64,000 nt of DNA from Hesseltinella vesiculosa (taxonomy: Eukaryota > Mucoromycota > Mucoromycetes > Mucorales > Cunninghamellaceae), in assembly GCA_002104935.1 (NCBI GenBank), contig MCGT01000008.1:310001-374000 (forward strand). Reading direction: 5' to 3'. Position numbers and translations under genes: made by a program. Every line of letters begins with the position of its first letter. The first letter of the stretch is position 1. Shown here in pieces: positions 53,958 to 64,000 of the stretch. A model generated the notes under the pieces. That model searched no databases and was not told where the DNA came from. It saw only the letters and a program-made list of their open reading frames with translations.

Positions 53958-56569
53958 ATGTAAGTGGGGAACCGATGCTTTGGATGGAATGATACATTGA
54001 AATCAGGTGGCTCATGTCTCTTTTGTTTAGGTCCCGCTTGATTGTAAAGAATCTGCCCAAAGATCTGACAGAAGACAAGTTTCGCACCCACTTTGCCAAA
54101 AAGGGTGAAGTCACAGATGCCAAGCTGATGCGCACCAGGTAAGAGCATGCATAGAGGCCATCGTTGATGCTCACACCTCTTTATGTAATGATAGCTCGGG
54201 CCATTCTCGACGGTTTGGATTCATTGGCTACCGTTCTCCTGAAGCGGCGGATGCGGCTCTCAAGTATTTCCATGGCTCATTTATCCACACCTCCCGCATT
54301 GTCGTTGAGAAGGCCATTCCTGTAAGCGATTGCTTTTTATTCACCACGGCATCAACCGAAATGCTCATGCTCCCTTTCCAATTAGGTTGGATCCGAAGGG
54401 ATTCCACGACCATGGAGCAAGTATTCCGAAGGCAGCTCAGCCAATGCTCGGATCACAGGCTCCAGCACCAAAACGAACGAGTTCAAGGTCGAGGAGACCG
54501 CAGCCTTTCTGGAAAAGAAGAACGGCCTGTTGACTCACATCAACAAACTCAAAGCCGACGAGCAAGACCCCAAGCTCCGAGAATACCTTGATGTCATGAC
54601 GTCCCGATCCAAAAGCAAAACATGGACCAACGATGATCTGGCCACTTTGACCGCTTATACCAAAGGCAACTTGGATGCTGAGACCGCGGCCAAGGTCACC
54701 GCCACCATCGCCCACAACCCCGAAGATGACCTCTACGATGACCTGCCTGCCAATGATACCGCCGACGACGTGAAGGAGGACGAAGGCGAGGACTTGGTCG
54801 ACGACGCCGATGACGCCATGGACGAGGACGACCTACCTGAGCGCGCCAAGCTAATCAAAGCCCAAGAAGCTCAAGCCGAAAAACCCGAAGACCTGATCGA
54901 AGACACCGGTCGTCTGTACATTCGCAACTTGCCCTACAGCTGCACGGAACAAGACCTGCGCGACGCCTTTACCTCTTTTGGCCCGCTATCCGAGGTGCAC
55001 ATGCCGATCGCCAAAGATACCAAGCAAGCCAAAGGCTATGCCTACATTGCCTATATGCTGCCCGAACATGCCATCAAGGCCTACAAAGCGCTGGACATGA
55101 AAGAATTCCAAGGTCGCCTACTGCACGTGCTGCCTGCCAAAGAAAAGCCTGTGTCCAAAGAAGAAGAAATTTACGGCCCCAACGGCACCAAGATCAGCAA
55201 AGTCAAGAAGGAAAAAGAACAAAAACGCCGCAACCTCGCCGGCAACGATTTCAACTGGAACTCGCTGTACATGAGTGTAAGCGTGTTTTTTTTTTAATAA
55301 TGACCAGGAGTTCACCTCTTTTTTTTTTTTTTTTTCCTGTAGAGCGATGCCATTGCAGAATCCATGGCTGATCGGTTGGGCGTGTCGAAATCCGAGTTTC
55401 TCAGTGCCGATGCTGACAATGCGGCAGTTCGTCTAGCCTTGGCCGAAACTCAGATCATTTCCGAGACCAAGGAATTCTTTGAAGAGCATGGCATTGTGCT
55501 GGACACCTTTGGCAAAAAAGAGCGCAGCGACACTGTGATCCTGATCAAGAACATTCCCTTTGGTACCACCGAAGACGAACTCAAGCATCTGTTTGGCAAG
55601 CATGGCGACCTGGGTCGAGTACTGATCCCGCCTGCCAAGACCATGGCAGTCGTAGAGTTTCTGGAACCCAGCGAAGCTCGCCGCGCTTTCCAGGGCCTGG
55701 CCTACCGACGTTTCAAGGACACTGTCCTGTACTTGGAAAAGGGACCCAAGGGAATGTTCAAGTCGGCCTATAAGGCGTCATCGGACGTCAAGGAGGCAAA
55801 GGATACCAAGAGCGACCAACCATCAGAAGACCAACCAAAGAAAGTCTCGGCTGCCGACATGCTGGCCATCCAGTCCACCGAGGACGATCTGTCTCAGGTG
55901 GCGACTTTGTTTGTCAAGAACCTGAACTTCCAGACGACGGCGGCGGATCTGCAAAAAGCCTTTTCGTCTATCAGCGGCTACCGATCATCGCGCATCAATG
56001 TCAAGCGCAATGCCAAGGATCCCAAGAAACCACTCAGCATGGGCTTTGGCTTTGTCGAGTTCACCAACAAGGACCTGGCCGACAAGGCTCTGGATGCCAT
56101 GCAGGGCTACAAGTTGGATGGCCATGCTTTGGAGCTGAAGATGTCGAACCACGATGCCAACCAAAAACGGAAAAAGGGACAAGATTCACGCCAGCCTGAC
56201 ACCACCAAGCTGGTGGTCCGCAACGTGCCATTTGAAGCGACCGTCAAGGATCTGCGAGAGCTGTTCAGTGCCTATGGCCAACTCAAATCGCTGCGCCTGC
56301 CCAAGAAATTCAACGGCGGTCATCGGGGTTTTGCCTTTTTGGATTTCATGACCAAGCAAGAAGCCAAAAATGTGTTTGAAAACATGGCTAGCATTCACTT
56401 GTACGGGCGCCACTTGGTGCTGGAATGGGCTTCGGAAGACGACGGCGTAGAAGCCCTGCGTGAAAAAACCGGCAAACACTATTCCAAAGAACAGCGCATG
56501 GACACCCCTTACAACAAAAAACGCAAAATCGACCTTGACAATGACGAAGACCAAGACATGTCTGATTAA
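53958..56569 (+). CDS. MRD1: Mrd1/RBM19, multi-RRM ribosome-biogenesis protein; start codon split by an intron
   Basis: Exons ...53958-53959 (AT), 54031-54138, 54195-54321, 54386-55276, 55343-56569 give 784 residues. Five RRMs are visible: [20 protein letters not shown] at the very start; [60 protein letters not shown]; and [20 protein letters not shown]. An acidic linker separates the first two. Mrd1 binds U3 and pre-rRNA for early 18S processing. Family members begin M-S-R-(L/I)-I-V-K. Here SRLIVK is preceded by an acceptor (TTTAG|GTCC) and, 71 bp upstream, a perfect donor (TTTGAT|GTAAGTGG), so splicing builds ATG as AT+G. An ATG at 54013 inside that intron is also in frame and could start an unspliced form with five other residues. 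Confidence 0.93.
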
Positions 56570-56746
56570 GTCTTTTTCTGTCTCTTCCCTTGCACGTCTC
56601 TCCTTTTGCTAGTCATTTTTTTTGTAGTCTACATCCTCTTTCATTTCATGGCATATTCACCTTTTTTTTATTTCTTCTTATTTCTTATTTTCAATAAACA
56701 AGCATTCATTGTATTCATTTCACCAAAAAAAAAAAAAAGAAAAAAG

Positions 56747-57055
56747 TCACCGACGGCCAGCATCTGGATGAAAAGTATCGGGGTTGATCGAGTCGAAACG
56801 GATGGTGGTGTCAGGGTGGATGGCGTCCGGGTGGATGGCGTCGGGATTGATGGCATTGGGACCAAGCAGATCAGGGCTAGCCCTATCAGGCTGAGCAGGA
56901 GCAGCGGCATCGGGATTGGCCTCTGGGCGAGCCTCCGGGTTGGTCTCTGGGCTGCTGACTGGGTGGGCAAAATCAAAGCCCACTCCCACAGGTGCTGCGA
57001 GGGTCATGGTAAACAAGCCAAACAAGGCCAAGAAAACAAACAGATGGAAATGCAT
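56747..57055 (-). CDS. Small secreted protein with (N/H)PD repeats
   Basis: Intronless, 102 residues. A clear signal peptide (MHFHLFVFLALFGLF, cut probably after TLA) is followed by a Pro/Ala/Asp/Glu-rich mature part. The second half repeats a (I)NPDA / (I)HPDA / (I)NPDT phrase five or six times, with the codons also repetitive (GGATGGCGTC on the plus strand). No Cys residues and no known domain. The protein ends with a basic GRR. It could be a wall-associated or processed peptide; this is speculation. Downstream an A14 run lies near 56726. Composition and repeats suggest fast change between species. Confidence 0.6.
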   Translation of the reverse strand: MHFHLFVFLALFGLFTMTLAAPVGVGFDFAHPVSSPETNPEARPEANPDAAAPAQPDRASPDLLGPNAINPDAIHPDAIHPDTTIRFDSINPDTFHPDAGRR

Positions 57056-57297
57056 GATGGAAATAAAAGATAAAAGTTTGTTTGCCCTTTAGGAATAAAG
57101 AAAGAAGCGGGTAAAGAAAAGCAAAAGCAAACAATAGCCTCTCCCTATTTTTATCATTGTTTTCCATGTTTAAGACTTGACGGTGACACCTGCCACACAC
57201 ACACACAAGGAGTCGGATCAAAAAAAAAAAAAAACAGTTCACCTGTCACGTTTTACTTTTCCAATCGTTGGGGGTGCCATGCACAGGTAAAGAGGTA

Positions 57298-58863
57298 TTA
57301 ATGACGGAACACCAGGTAGAGAAGGAGTAACAGGTTGATGAAGAGCAGCCAGGAGCGTTCTTTGCGGAGACGGCGTTCGAAAGATCGCTTCCAGGTGTCC
57401 ATGTTCATGAGCTGTTGATGCAGGTCGAGTAATTTTTCATCAACGTCCTCGGTCCTTTTTTTGGCTTTGCGTCGCACACGGAATAATTCCTGATCCAGCG
57501 TGTCCATACGGTCGTGCAACAAGATATGCGCCTCGGTGGCGGCCTTTTGATGAGAGAATGGATGGTCGGGACTGGCGGACTCGGAAATCAGGGTATGGGT
57601 GTCCAAGGGTATGGGTGTAGTGTTGATGGCTGAAGAAGGCACAGGGCGCGGTGGCATGGAGGAGGTGGTAGAGATGGACATGGCTGAAGGAAAGGCTGGG
57701 ATAGTCTGACGGGTGGCGTGAGCAGAGGAGGCAGGGACAAGCATGTCCAGCCGGGTCATGGTGTCTTGCATTTTTTCCAGCATCATTGAAAGATAGAGAT
57801 GTTGCAAGCCGTGGGATTGACGTAAAAAGGAAGGTTTCAGCGGCATGTTGCCGATCATCATCGAGTCGGAAAACACCCGTGCGGACCGAAGGCCAGGCTG
57901 GGAGGCTGTTGGAGGCAAGGGTGGTAGCGAGGCAGAGCTGGTTGCGGTTGGTTTACCGATGGCAGTTGAGTATTTGCGTTGGAGAGTTTGTAAATCACAG
58001 GCCATGCCCTGCAAGACGTCCCACATGGCAGCGACTGGAAAGGTAGGATCGAGGGGCGAGGGCGGGCTTGTGGATGTCGGACTTTGTGAAGGGTGGTCGG
58101 CCAGGACGTCGACCTGGCTGGCGAGAAACTGGTCATAGGCCCAGACCTGCCAACGCACCAGGCCAGTTTCCAGCCGGTCCTTCATGACCATGCCAGGCTG
58201 GTAGGACTGGGACAATTGGGTACGCCAGCTGTTTTTCTTCTTCTTGGAATGACTGGTCAGGCTGCCGAAGCTGTGATGGCTGCTGGTGGTGCTGAGGCGG
58301 CTGGAGGAGCGGGGACGGGTCGGTTCTAGGCGTTCGAGGTCGGCAGGGAAGATGGGAAAGTCGAGCAGGGCTCGTGTGGAATAGCCGGAGAGAGGAATAG
58401 CCGGCAAGCACCAATTGTGAACCATTTCTTGGGTGTCGATGATGTCCAGGGAGAAAATGCTGGCTAGGATGGCGTTGTCCAGGAACCAATCGAGCTGGTC
58501 AATGACGCCCAAAGTGGTGGCCATGTGGCGAGCCTTTGATACGGGCACCCAGACGTCTTGAAACGGGAAAGTCTGCGGACGCAGGAAATCGACATGGTAG
58601 TCTTGGTGCTGGAGTTGGAACAAGACCATGCCTTCGATCAAGGATAGGCCGCAGGCTTTCCAAAGCTGGCCAGCCGATACCCAATGTTCCTGGGCCTGGC
58701 ATTCTTCAAACAACATGCGATCGACCAGTCGATAGATGCAAACATGGTTCAACACCACCTGGAATGCTGGGTAGATGGCTGTCTTTTTTGTCAAGCTATC
58801 CTTTTGTTCATGCGTCCAATTATATAATAATCGAAACTGTATTGGAAGTAAATGGGTGTCCAT
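57298..58863 (-). CDS. Unrecognised protein with C-terminal membrane anchor
   Basis: Intronless, 521 residues from the ATG at 58863. The N-terminal 200 residues look ordered (QFRLLYNWTHEQKDSL, VVLNHVCIYRLVDRMLFEEC, HWVSAGQLWKACGLSLIEGM, LGVIDQLDWFLDNAILASIF). A Ser-rich linker, a region of about 100 residues around MVMKDRLETGLVRWQVWAYD, a second Ser/Pro-rich linker and a coiled-coil (DRMDTLDQELFRVRRKAKKR) follow. The last 20 residues are SWLLFINLLLLLYLVFRH, a tail anchor with one basic residue after it, so the protein should face the cytosol from an internal membrane. No catalytic motif found; family unknown. Confidence 0.75.
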   Translation of the reverse strand: MDTHLLPIQFRLLYNWTHEQKDSLTKKTAIYPAFQVVLNHVCIYRLVDRMLFEECQAQEHWVSAGQLWKACGLSLIEGMVLFQLQHQDYHVDFLRPQTFPFQDVWVPVSKARHMATTLGVIDQLDWFLDNAILASIFSLDIIDTQEMVHNWCLPAIPLSGYSTRALLDFPIFPADLERLEPTRPRSSSRLSTTSSHHSFGSLTSHSKKKKNSWRTQLSQSYQPGMVMKDRLETGLVRWQVWAYDQFLASQVDVLADHPSQSPTSTSPPSPLDPTFPVAAMWDVLQGMACDLQTLQRKYSTAIGKPTATSSASLPPLPPTASQPGLRSARVFSDSMMIGNMPLKPSFLRQSHGLQHLYLSMMLEKMQDTMTRLDMLVPASSAHATRQTIPAFPSAMSISTTSSMPPRPVPSSAINTTPIPLDTHTLISESASPDHPFSHQKAATEAHILLHDRMDTLDQELFRVRRKAKKRTEDVDEKLLDLHQQLMNMDTWKRSFERRLRKERSWLLFINLLLLLYLVFRH

Positions 58864-58935
58864 GGGCAAAGAAAAAAAAAAAAACGGGAAATAAATAAAA
58901 AGAGAGAATGCGGGCGTTTTTTATCTTCGGAAATC

Positions 58936-58967
<32 letters not shown>

Positions 58968-59484
58968 TGATCCACGACTTTTTTTCCCTGCCCCTGTCTG
59001 GCTTGACGAATGAGTGAAAGTTCACGGCATTGACCAGTTCGATTGAGTTTCTCCATGAGTGACATTCGAGTTTTTTCCCCTTTGAGAGTAAAACCAAACA
59101 CACTAGAACCCGTCAAGACCAAGACTCTTCTCTTCACTGAATGAAAAAAGGTCGACTTGTCCTACTTGGTAGCTTTTCGGTTCCACGTTCATGATTTCTC
59201 CCAGGGTTTTCTGGTTCAAAGCATTGGCTAAATAGCGCGCATTGGTGAAGGAAGGCTTAGAAAATCGATAAAGCACCGATAGATTCTTGGCTGTCAGATT
59301 GTGGATGATGGCTGGCTGACTTTTTGTTGCAAAGCTCACTTTTTGTGAAGCGAAGACATTCTGATTCGTTCAACCTCCGCAGGGCACCCTTCGATCCCTG
59401 TTGTGTGCATTAGAAATGGCTTCGCTGACAAGCCAAAAAAAAAAAAATAGGAACGACTCGAATAAAATCTGGTAAAATTGGTTT
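58864..59484. other. Intergenic region with a small uncertain ORF
   Basis: 0.6 kb between two minus-strand genes. It has A/T runs, including A27 at about 58937-58963. One 78-codon minus frame (59103-59339, listed separately) is the only coding candidate. Confidence 0.4.
59103..59339 (-). CDS. Possible small protein, 78 residues
   Basis: An open minus-strand frame starting MSFATKSQPAIIHNLTAKNL with a mixed, protein-like composition and no low-complexity bias (KTLGEIMNVEPKSYQVGQVD). Another frame continues as a charged peptide beyond its stop. No splice model joins the two cleanly. It may be a small gene, a fragment of an old gene, or chance. Confidence 0.25.
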   Translation of the reverse strand: MSFATKSQPAIIHNLTAKNLSVLYRFSKPSFTNARYLANALNQKTLGEIMNVEPKSYQVGQVDLFSFSEEKSLGLDGF

Positions 59485-61191
59485 TTATTGTTTGGTCTCA
59501 TTTTGGCTAACGAGAGAGGAGTCAGTGGGTTGGCAAATTTGAGAGGGGATGATGTACTCCGAGGTAGAGGATTCGAATTGGGAAAAGGAGCGCTTGGGAT
59601 AAGGCGGGCGATGGAGTTGCTGTTGATGGTGGTGGTGGTGATAGGTAGAGGAAGGGTGGCGTTGGTGTGGGAGGGGTTGATATGGATGGGGTGAGGTGGG
59701 ATGATAGTGTTGGAGAATGGGTAAGATAGGAGAGCTTGGGCGGTAATGAGGGTGGGAGGCGATGGGACTGCTGCTTGAGCTGCTGCTTCCAGAGCAACTG
59801 GGGTCGTGCAAGGCGGTGGGGAGGGTCAGAGGAGAGTGCAAGGGGTGGATGGGCTTGGAGGATGGTAAGGCGGTGGGTAAGGGTGGTGATGGCATGGTTA
59901 GGTCACGGATCATCGAGGCATGTTCATAGATATCCACAGTTGCGGACTGGAGAGGAATTTCACAGAGCACGCTTTGAGGTAAGGGCGGGTAATACATGAG
60001 CCACATTGGGTGGTGTTCTTTCGTGTCATCCACTTTTTTCGAAAAAAAAAAAAAAAAGTCAGGGGCACGTCCATTTTTGCATGTTTTGCATGTTGTGGGA
60101 GGTTACCATGGGTCATTTTTGCAAACTGTTTTTTGATTTGTTTGGCATCATCCTTGTTTTTACGTTCAGCACCCTAGATATGAAGTGAGCATTTTTTTTT
60201 TTTTTTTTGGCCTTGACGTTTACCTTGTCACGGAAGAGTCTGATTTTACAAAAGCATTCTTCAAAATAAGACTGTAGTTGATCGCCAGCATCAGAATAGG
60301 TGCCAACATATTGGCGCATGATATTGAGGGTGGGCATGTTCACCTGACTGGACATGTAAGCCCGCAGCGGAATGCCCTTGACGCCTTTGATGCGGGAGAA
60401 ATCGGTGGACAGGCAATGGAAACGGACAGACAATTTGGCTCCGACGCTGCCATTCCATTCAAAGGCAATACGGTCAAAACTTGGGTAGGACACGCTGGAA
60501 ATGCCTTCCGATTGATTCACATCTATGACCCAAAGAAAGTGAGGGCCTTTTTATCAGACGGAAAGAGAGCTTACCAACATCTACGGCGCGGGCATTTTCT
60601 ACCAGGGTTTTTTGCTGAGACAGCCAAAATTTCCAATAGCTGACGGTGAGTTTTTGATGAGAAGGTTCATGGAACATGATAATAAACTGACTTTGGATGG
60701 TGACATCGTTGCCGAAACGATCAGATAAGTCGATTTTGTAAAGTTGACCACGGTTCAAGTAAGTGACTGTGGACTCTTCCGTTCTTTGTGTCACTGCCGT
60801 TGGAGCTTTTTGGAAAAAAAAGTGAGCCCAGGTTGTTTCATGTCTCCTTATTTACCTTGTAACACGATATGAAAACGAAGATATCTACAAGCAAGATGGG
60901 AATAAGCAGTGTTCCCAAAATAGTAAGCAAGGAAATTCCCAACGATCAAAGAATCACAAGACGTGTTGCATAAGATTACCTTTTTTGCTCAGTAGGGGGG
61001 TAAGATTGAAGGGTGTGACGAGACATTGACGATCCATGTGAATGATGAAGATAGTAGGAAGGTGAAGGCGTGGAGTCATGCGATGACAGGTAATTGGAAG
61101 GCAGCAAGGTCGAGACTTCACTTGGCATGACCATGGATGCTCTTGGAGAGAGGCATGGATGTGACGTAGGTGTGTTGGTAGAAAGAATCAT
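59485..61191 (-). CDS. CP2/Grainyhead-family transcription factor
   Basis: Exons 60980-61191, 60856-60884, 60575-60805, 60224-60522, 60107-60173 and 59485-60032 give 461 residues. The CP2 DNA-binding fold spans about 70-300: YLRFHIVLQAPTAVTQRTEE then TYLNRGQLYKIDLSDRF, MFHEPSHQKLTVSYWKFWLS, ENARAVDVDVNQS, FDRIAFEWNGSVGAKL, and the hallmark LSTDFSRIKGVKGIPLRA. Flanks are Ser/Pro/His-rich, including a run of His and Gln near the C-terminus. Fungal Grainyhead-like proteins regulate wall remodelling and spore separation, as in Neurospora; that role here is inference. Exon 2 is only 29 nt and is required to keep phase and to rebuild the RFHIVLQAPT block. No dimerisation (SAM/ubiquitin-like) domain was seen at the C-terminus. 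Confidence 0.9.
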
Positions 61192-62149
61192 GTCTTGCTG
61201 ATTTGTGTAATAGTCTTGATGTTCAACGTATTCACTCTTTCTTTTTTGGAAACAATAAAAAGAAAGAAAGAAAGAAAGGAGTGGAATCGAAAAAAAAAAA
61301 AATTGTCAAAAAGGTTAACTTTATCGTTGTCACCTATGCACTTACGTTGACACGGACGAACAGGAAGGATCTGCCATCCCCTTTTTTTTATTCCAAAACA
61401 GAAGAAAATGGGAGAAGAAAAAAACGCAAAATAGAAAAAGAAGTGAAACAGGGAGCCGTGGCCTTTTTAAAAAATGATTTATATAAAAAATTGGTTCAAT
61501 ACGCCGTAGTTCATCAGGGGTACAGAACACGAAAAAGCTTCAAAAAAGGGGCCCAAACCACTGGCCAAAAGGAGTCCATCAAGACCGTGTCACCAAAACC
61601 ATGACAGATCAAAAAAAAAGATCTAGCCTCTCTTTTCTTTTTACGTGCGTCAAGACTCTGTCGCTGACTAACAATGTAAATAGACCTTTTTTTGTTTCCT
61701 AACATGGCTCAGTGACAAGATCAACAACACCAAATCTAGCCATACCCAAATCAAGCAACATTCATGCAAAAAAATTATAAAATAATAAAATCGCACTTCT
61801 TATTCTCTCCCCTGGGGTAAAAAAGGATCTCCGTGATTGTCTCATCAACGACAACACCCTCCCCTTTTTTGACAGCCTTTTGTTTTATTTGTTTCACATT
61901 TCGCTTGCCAATAAAAATTGGCCTTTTTCGAAAAAAAAAAAAAAAAAAAAAAAGCCTAGCTATGGCCTCGGTCTTTATTTGGAAGGTATTTTTTCTTTTT
62001 GGCAAAATAAAACATTTTACTCTTTTCAAGGAGTTCATGGCCAACAAACCAAGGAGCCTGTTTTTTTTCAGGGATCTTTTTTTCACTGTGGGTAAAAAAA
62101 CACTCCATCTCCAAAACGTGCAGTTGATTATCTAAAACGTCGCTTCTTT

Positions 62150-62180
<31 letters not shown>

Positions 62181-62536
62181 AAGGTCGGTTTCTACACTTC
62201 GCATGGCATTATTTTCCATCAAATCCAATGAACCCGGTCAAGAGGAAGATGGGGAAATATTTCTTTTTTTCGATTTGTGAGCACCCTGCATAAAAAAAAA
62301 CAGTTAAAATGGCTCCTAGGATTACCTCCTAATGCTGTTGCAGTGCACATACAATCAATCCATCTCCCTCTTTTCCATGACCCCCACTCCCATTGTCTTT
62401 CACTTACAGTTCCATGCAGATGTCAATCGGCCATCTATACAGCTTCCCGCATCAAAGTAGTTGTCACCTCCTGAGCCATCAAAACCAAAACGGAAAAAGT
62501 CAACTGCAAAAGAAAAGGTCAAAAGGAGAGCCAGCT
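61192..62536. other. Intergenic region between CP2-like and DUF2009 genes
   Basis: 1.3 kb, strongly AT-rich, with homopolymer runs up to about 26 A (62157-62182). Open frames here are lysine- or phenylalanine-rich products of these runs. It holds the CP2-like promoter at its left end and the DUF2009 3' end at its right. No gene is supported. Confidence 0.45.
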
Positions 62537-63986
62537 TCATTGACAGGTCTTACATAAGATATCCTTGCGACATTGATCTACACTGCCATACATGGCTTCG
62601 ATATAATGCACCAATTCTTCATCTTGAATGGCGTCCAATTTGTCCAACGCCAACACAATAGGAGCCAAGATGCGTGACACTTGATTGTACTAAAAAAAAA
62701 AAAAATGAGCTTGGCCCTCTTTCATGTGATTTTTTTTTCACCTTGTCAATAAACATAAAGGCGTTAGGGACATTTTTATCCCCAAGATGGATCACACTAC
62801 TACCGACCCAGGAACCGCATTTCTTTTGCGCGCGATGCAGGATTTTGTGAATCGTCTTGGACACTTGATGGCAGGGCTGGATACGGTTCAGACCCTGGCC
62901 AGTGTTGGTCAATCGATAAGGATTGCCCGAAGACGTCATGTCGTCATCGGCCAAGGTCCACAGCATAAACATATCATGGACAATCTCACGCCACAGCGTC
63001 AATGACTGGTGCACATAATAATACTGACTAGCATGTGTGTGAGTCAAGCGATGGCCATGTCGCCCCGCAGTAATTGCCAAGGAATACCCCGTTTCAATCG
63101 TGTTGGGATGGAAATACTTTGTCAGGTACTTTATCATCTTGTCACATGGATCCCTAATCATATGTATACAAAAACCTGTTAGCCACTCATGGAAAACACG
63201 CTTCACGTTTTTTTTTTCTTACCGATTGGCCTTGAGGTACGAGTGATTATCAGACAAGGAGGCCAAGCATCGTTCGATATCTTCCACCGTCAGTTGGTCC
63301 GTTGCATAGGTCTTGCACAACGTGTCAATGGACAAGCGTTTGCGTTGGATTTCGGCCTGGACTTGGTCACGCGATTTGAATTCAGGGCTGATTTCTCGCG
63401 TCGCCAATGCTATATGGTCGTCGTGCAAAAGCTCCAGACCCTGTCGTTCTTTCAAAAAGCTGTACACTGTCTTGATGGGGACCACGCATTGGAACCCAAG
63501 AGCTTGCTCGACCTCAGGAATCACAGAGTCCTTTATTTAAAAAAAAAAAAAAAACAGGTTAGAGCCAAGTGATCTCTTCCTTTGTCTTACCATCAACATA
63601 TACATCAGCTTGCCATAATTAGATCTTAATTTCTCGGGGTTCATGATCTTGTATCTAGGGGACAACAAAAGTCAAGGGCACGTTTTCAGTTATAAAAAAC
63701 AACTTACCGTCGGCCCACCTCAAACACTTGCTGGAAAAAGGCTTCATTGTCACGGGTCGAATTTTCTGCAAACAAACGAGCCCCCAATTTGTAATCACCA
63801 GTCACCAGCAACCCTGAAAGAATATAACACACATCCTTGATCTGATGCACAATCCGCTTGGCTTTGTTGGAATACGATAAAATATCCACACGATCTACCA
63901 AAGATGGTCATAGCAGATGAGCGATATGTCATGCGCCATTATCTAGCTTACCGGTGTATTCAGACACGTTCAAAGCTGCTTCCAAC
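62537..63986 (-). CDS. DUF2009 / UPF0652 family protein (5' end outside window)
   Basis: Minus exons 63952-63986, 63708-63894, 63591-63654, 63223-63530, 62742-63153 and 62537-62689 code in continuous phase for about 386 residues; the acceptor of the first visible exon shows that more lies beyond the right edge. Conserved blocks are ALNVSEYTDRVDILSYSNKA, GLLVTGDYKLGARLFAE, FFQQVFEVGRRYKIMNPEKL, VVPIKTVYSFLKERQGLELL, GRHGHRLTHTHASQYYYVHQ, and NVPNAFMFIDKYNQVSRILA. Together they match the eukaryotic DUF2009 family as I remember it. The function of the family is unknown; no catalytic motif stands out although His and Asp residues are strongly kept. The end (CRKDILCKTCQ) is Cys-containing. Confidence 0.8.
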
Positions 63987-64000
63987 CTGACAAGACAAAA

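Noticed and set aside
61203..62135. Lys- and Phe-rich open frames up to 133 codons
   Set aside because: They are driven by homopolymer runs and lack any domain or splice support.

Overview
The window is nuclear DNA from a filamentous fungus, most likely an early-diverging (Mucoromycota-type) lineage. The evidence is short spliceosomal introns (about 55-98 bp) with GT-AG borders and T-rich acceptor tracts, dense compact genes on both strands, fungal-specific families (DASH subunit Dam1, Crh-type GH16, Avt-type transporter, Bud4/Mid1-like anillin), and animal-like families kept together with them (DOCK guanine-nucleotide exchange factor, TTLL12-like ligase, NUDT12-type pyrophosphatase with ankyrin repeats, CP2/Grainyhead factor). 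Long A or T homopolymers fill introns and promoters throughout. The lineage call is inference; no rRNA or tRNA gene was found.

Layout. 1-1152: 3' end of a bifunctional biotin-synthesis gene. 1153-4060: gene-poor, with a 733-bp fold-back element. 4061-7696 (-): secreted subtilisin-like protease. 8232-9086 (+): family-16 methyltransferase. 9803-18707 (+): a very long DOCK protein. 19117-26905: a tandem array of three copies of an unrecognised zinc-finger-like gene, all on the minus strand and all damaged to some degree, each with its own expanded minisatellite. 27012-28075 (-): multi-pass membrane protein. 28419-29844 (-): aldo-keto reductase, with a decayed second copy of its promoter and first exon behind it. 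30560-32206 (-): peroxisomal NADH pyrophosphatase, head-to-head with POL5 (32422-36032, +). 36256-38090 (-): NRAMP transporter. 38469-40891 (-): TTLL12-like protein. 42314-43684 (+): amino-acid transporter. 44399-45681 (+): UPF3. 45999-47065 (+): DAM1. 47323-49292 (+): anillin/PH protein. 49498-50603 (-): Crh-like GH16. 51627-51892 (-): QCR10. 52596-53145 (+): TRS23. 53219-53793 (-): mitoribosomal mL43, head-to-head with MRD1 (53958-56569, +). 56747-57055 (-): small secreted repeat protein. 57298-58863 (-): tail-anchored unknown protein. 59485-61191 (-): CP2/Grainyhead factor. 62537-63986 (-): DUF2009 protein running off the right edge.

Most genes are unrelated housekeeping genes, with no metabolic cluster. 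Functional echoes are limited: POL5 and MRD1 both serve nucleolar ribosome production and both start from short divergent promoters; the Crh-type enzyme and the anillin-like protein, both linked to wall and septum, are convergent neighbours. The least ordinary part is 19.1-26.9 kb: a triplicated unknown gene, a 3' flank much better conserved than the coding sequence, and hairpin-forming minisatellites that share a core motif.

Exon borders were set by hand from splice consensus and reading phase. Every complete model listed as an intact gene sums to a whole number of codons, but none is confirmed by transcript data.
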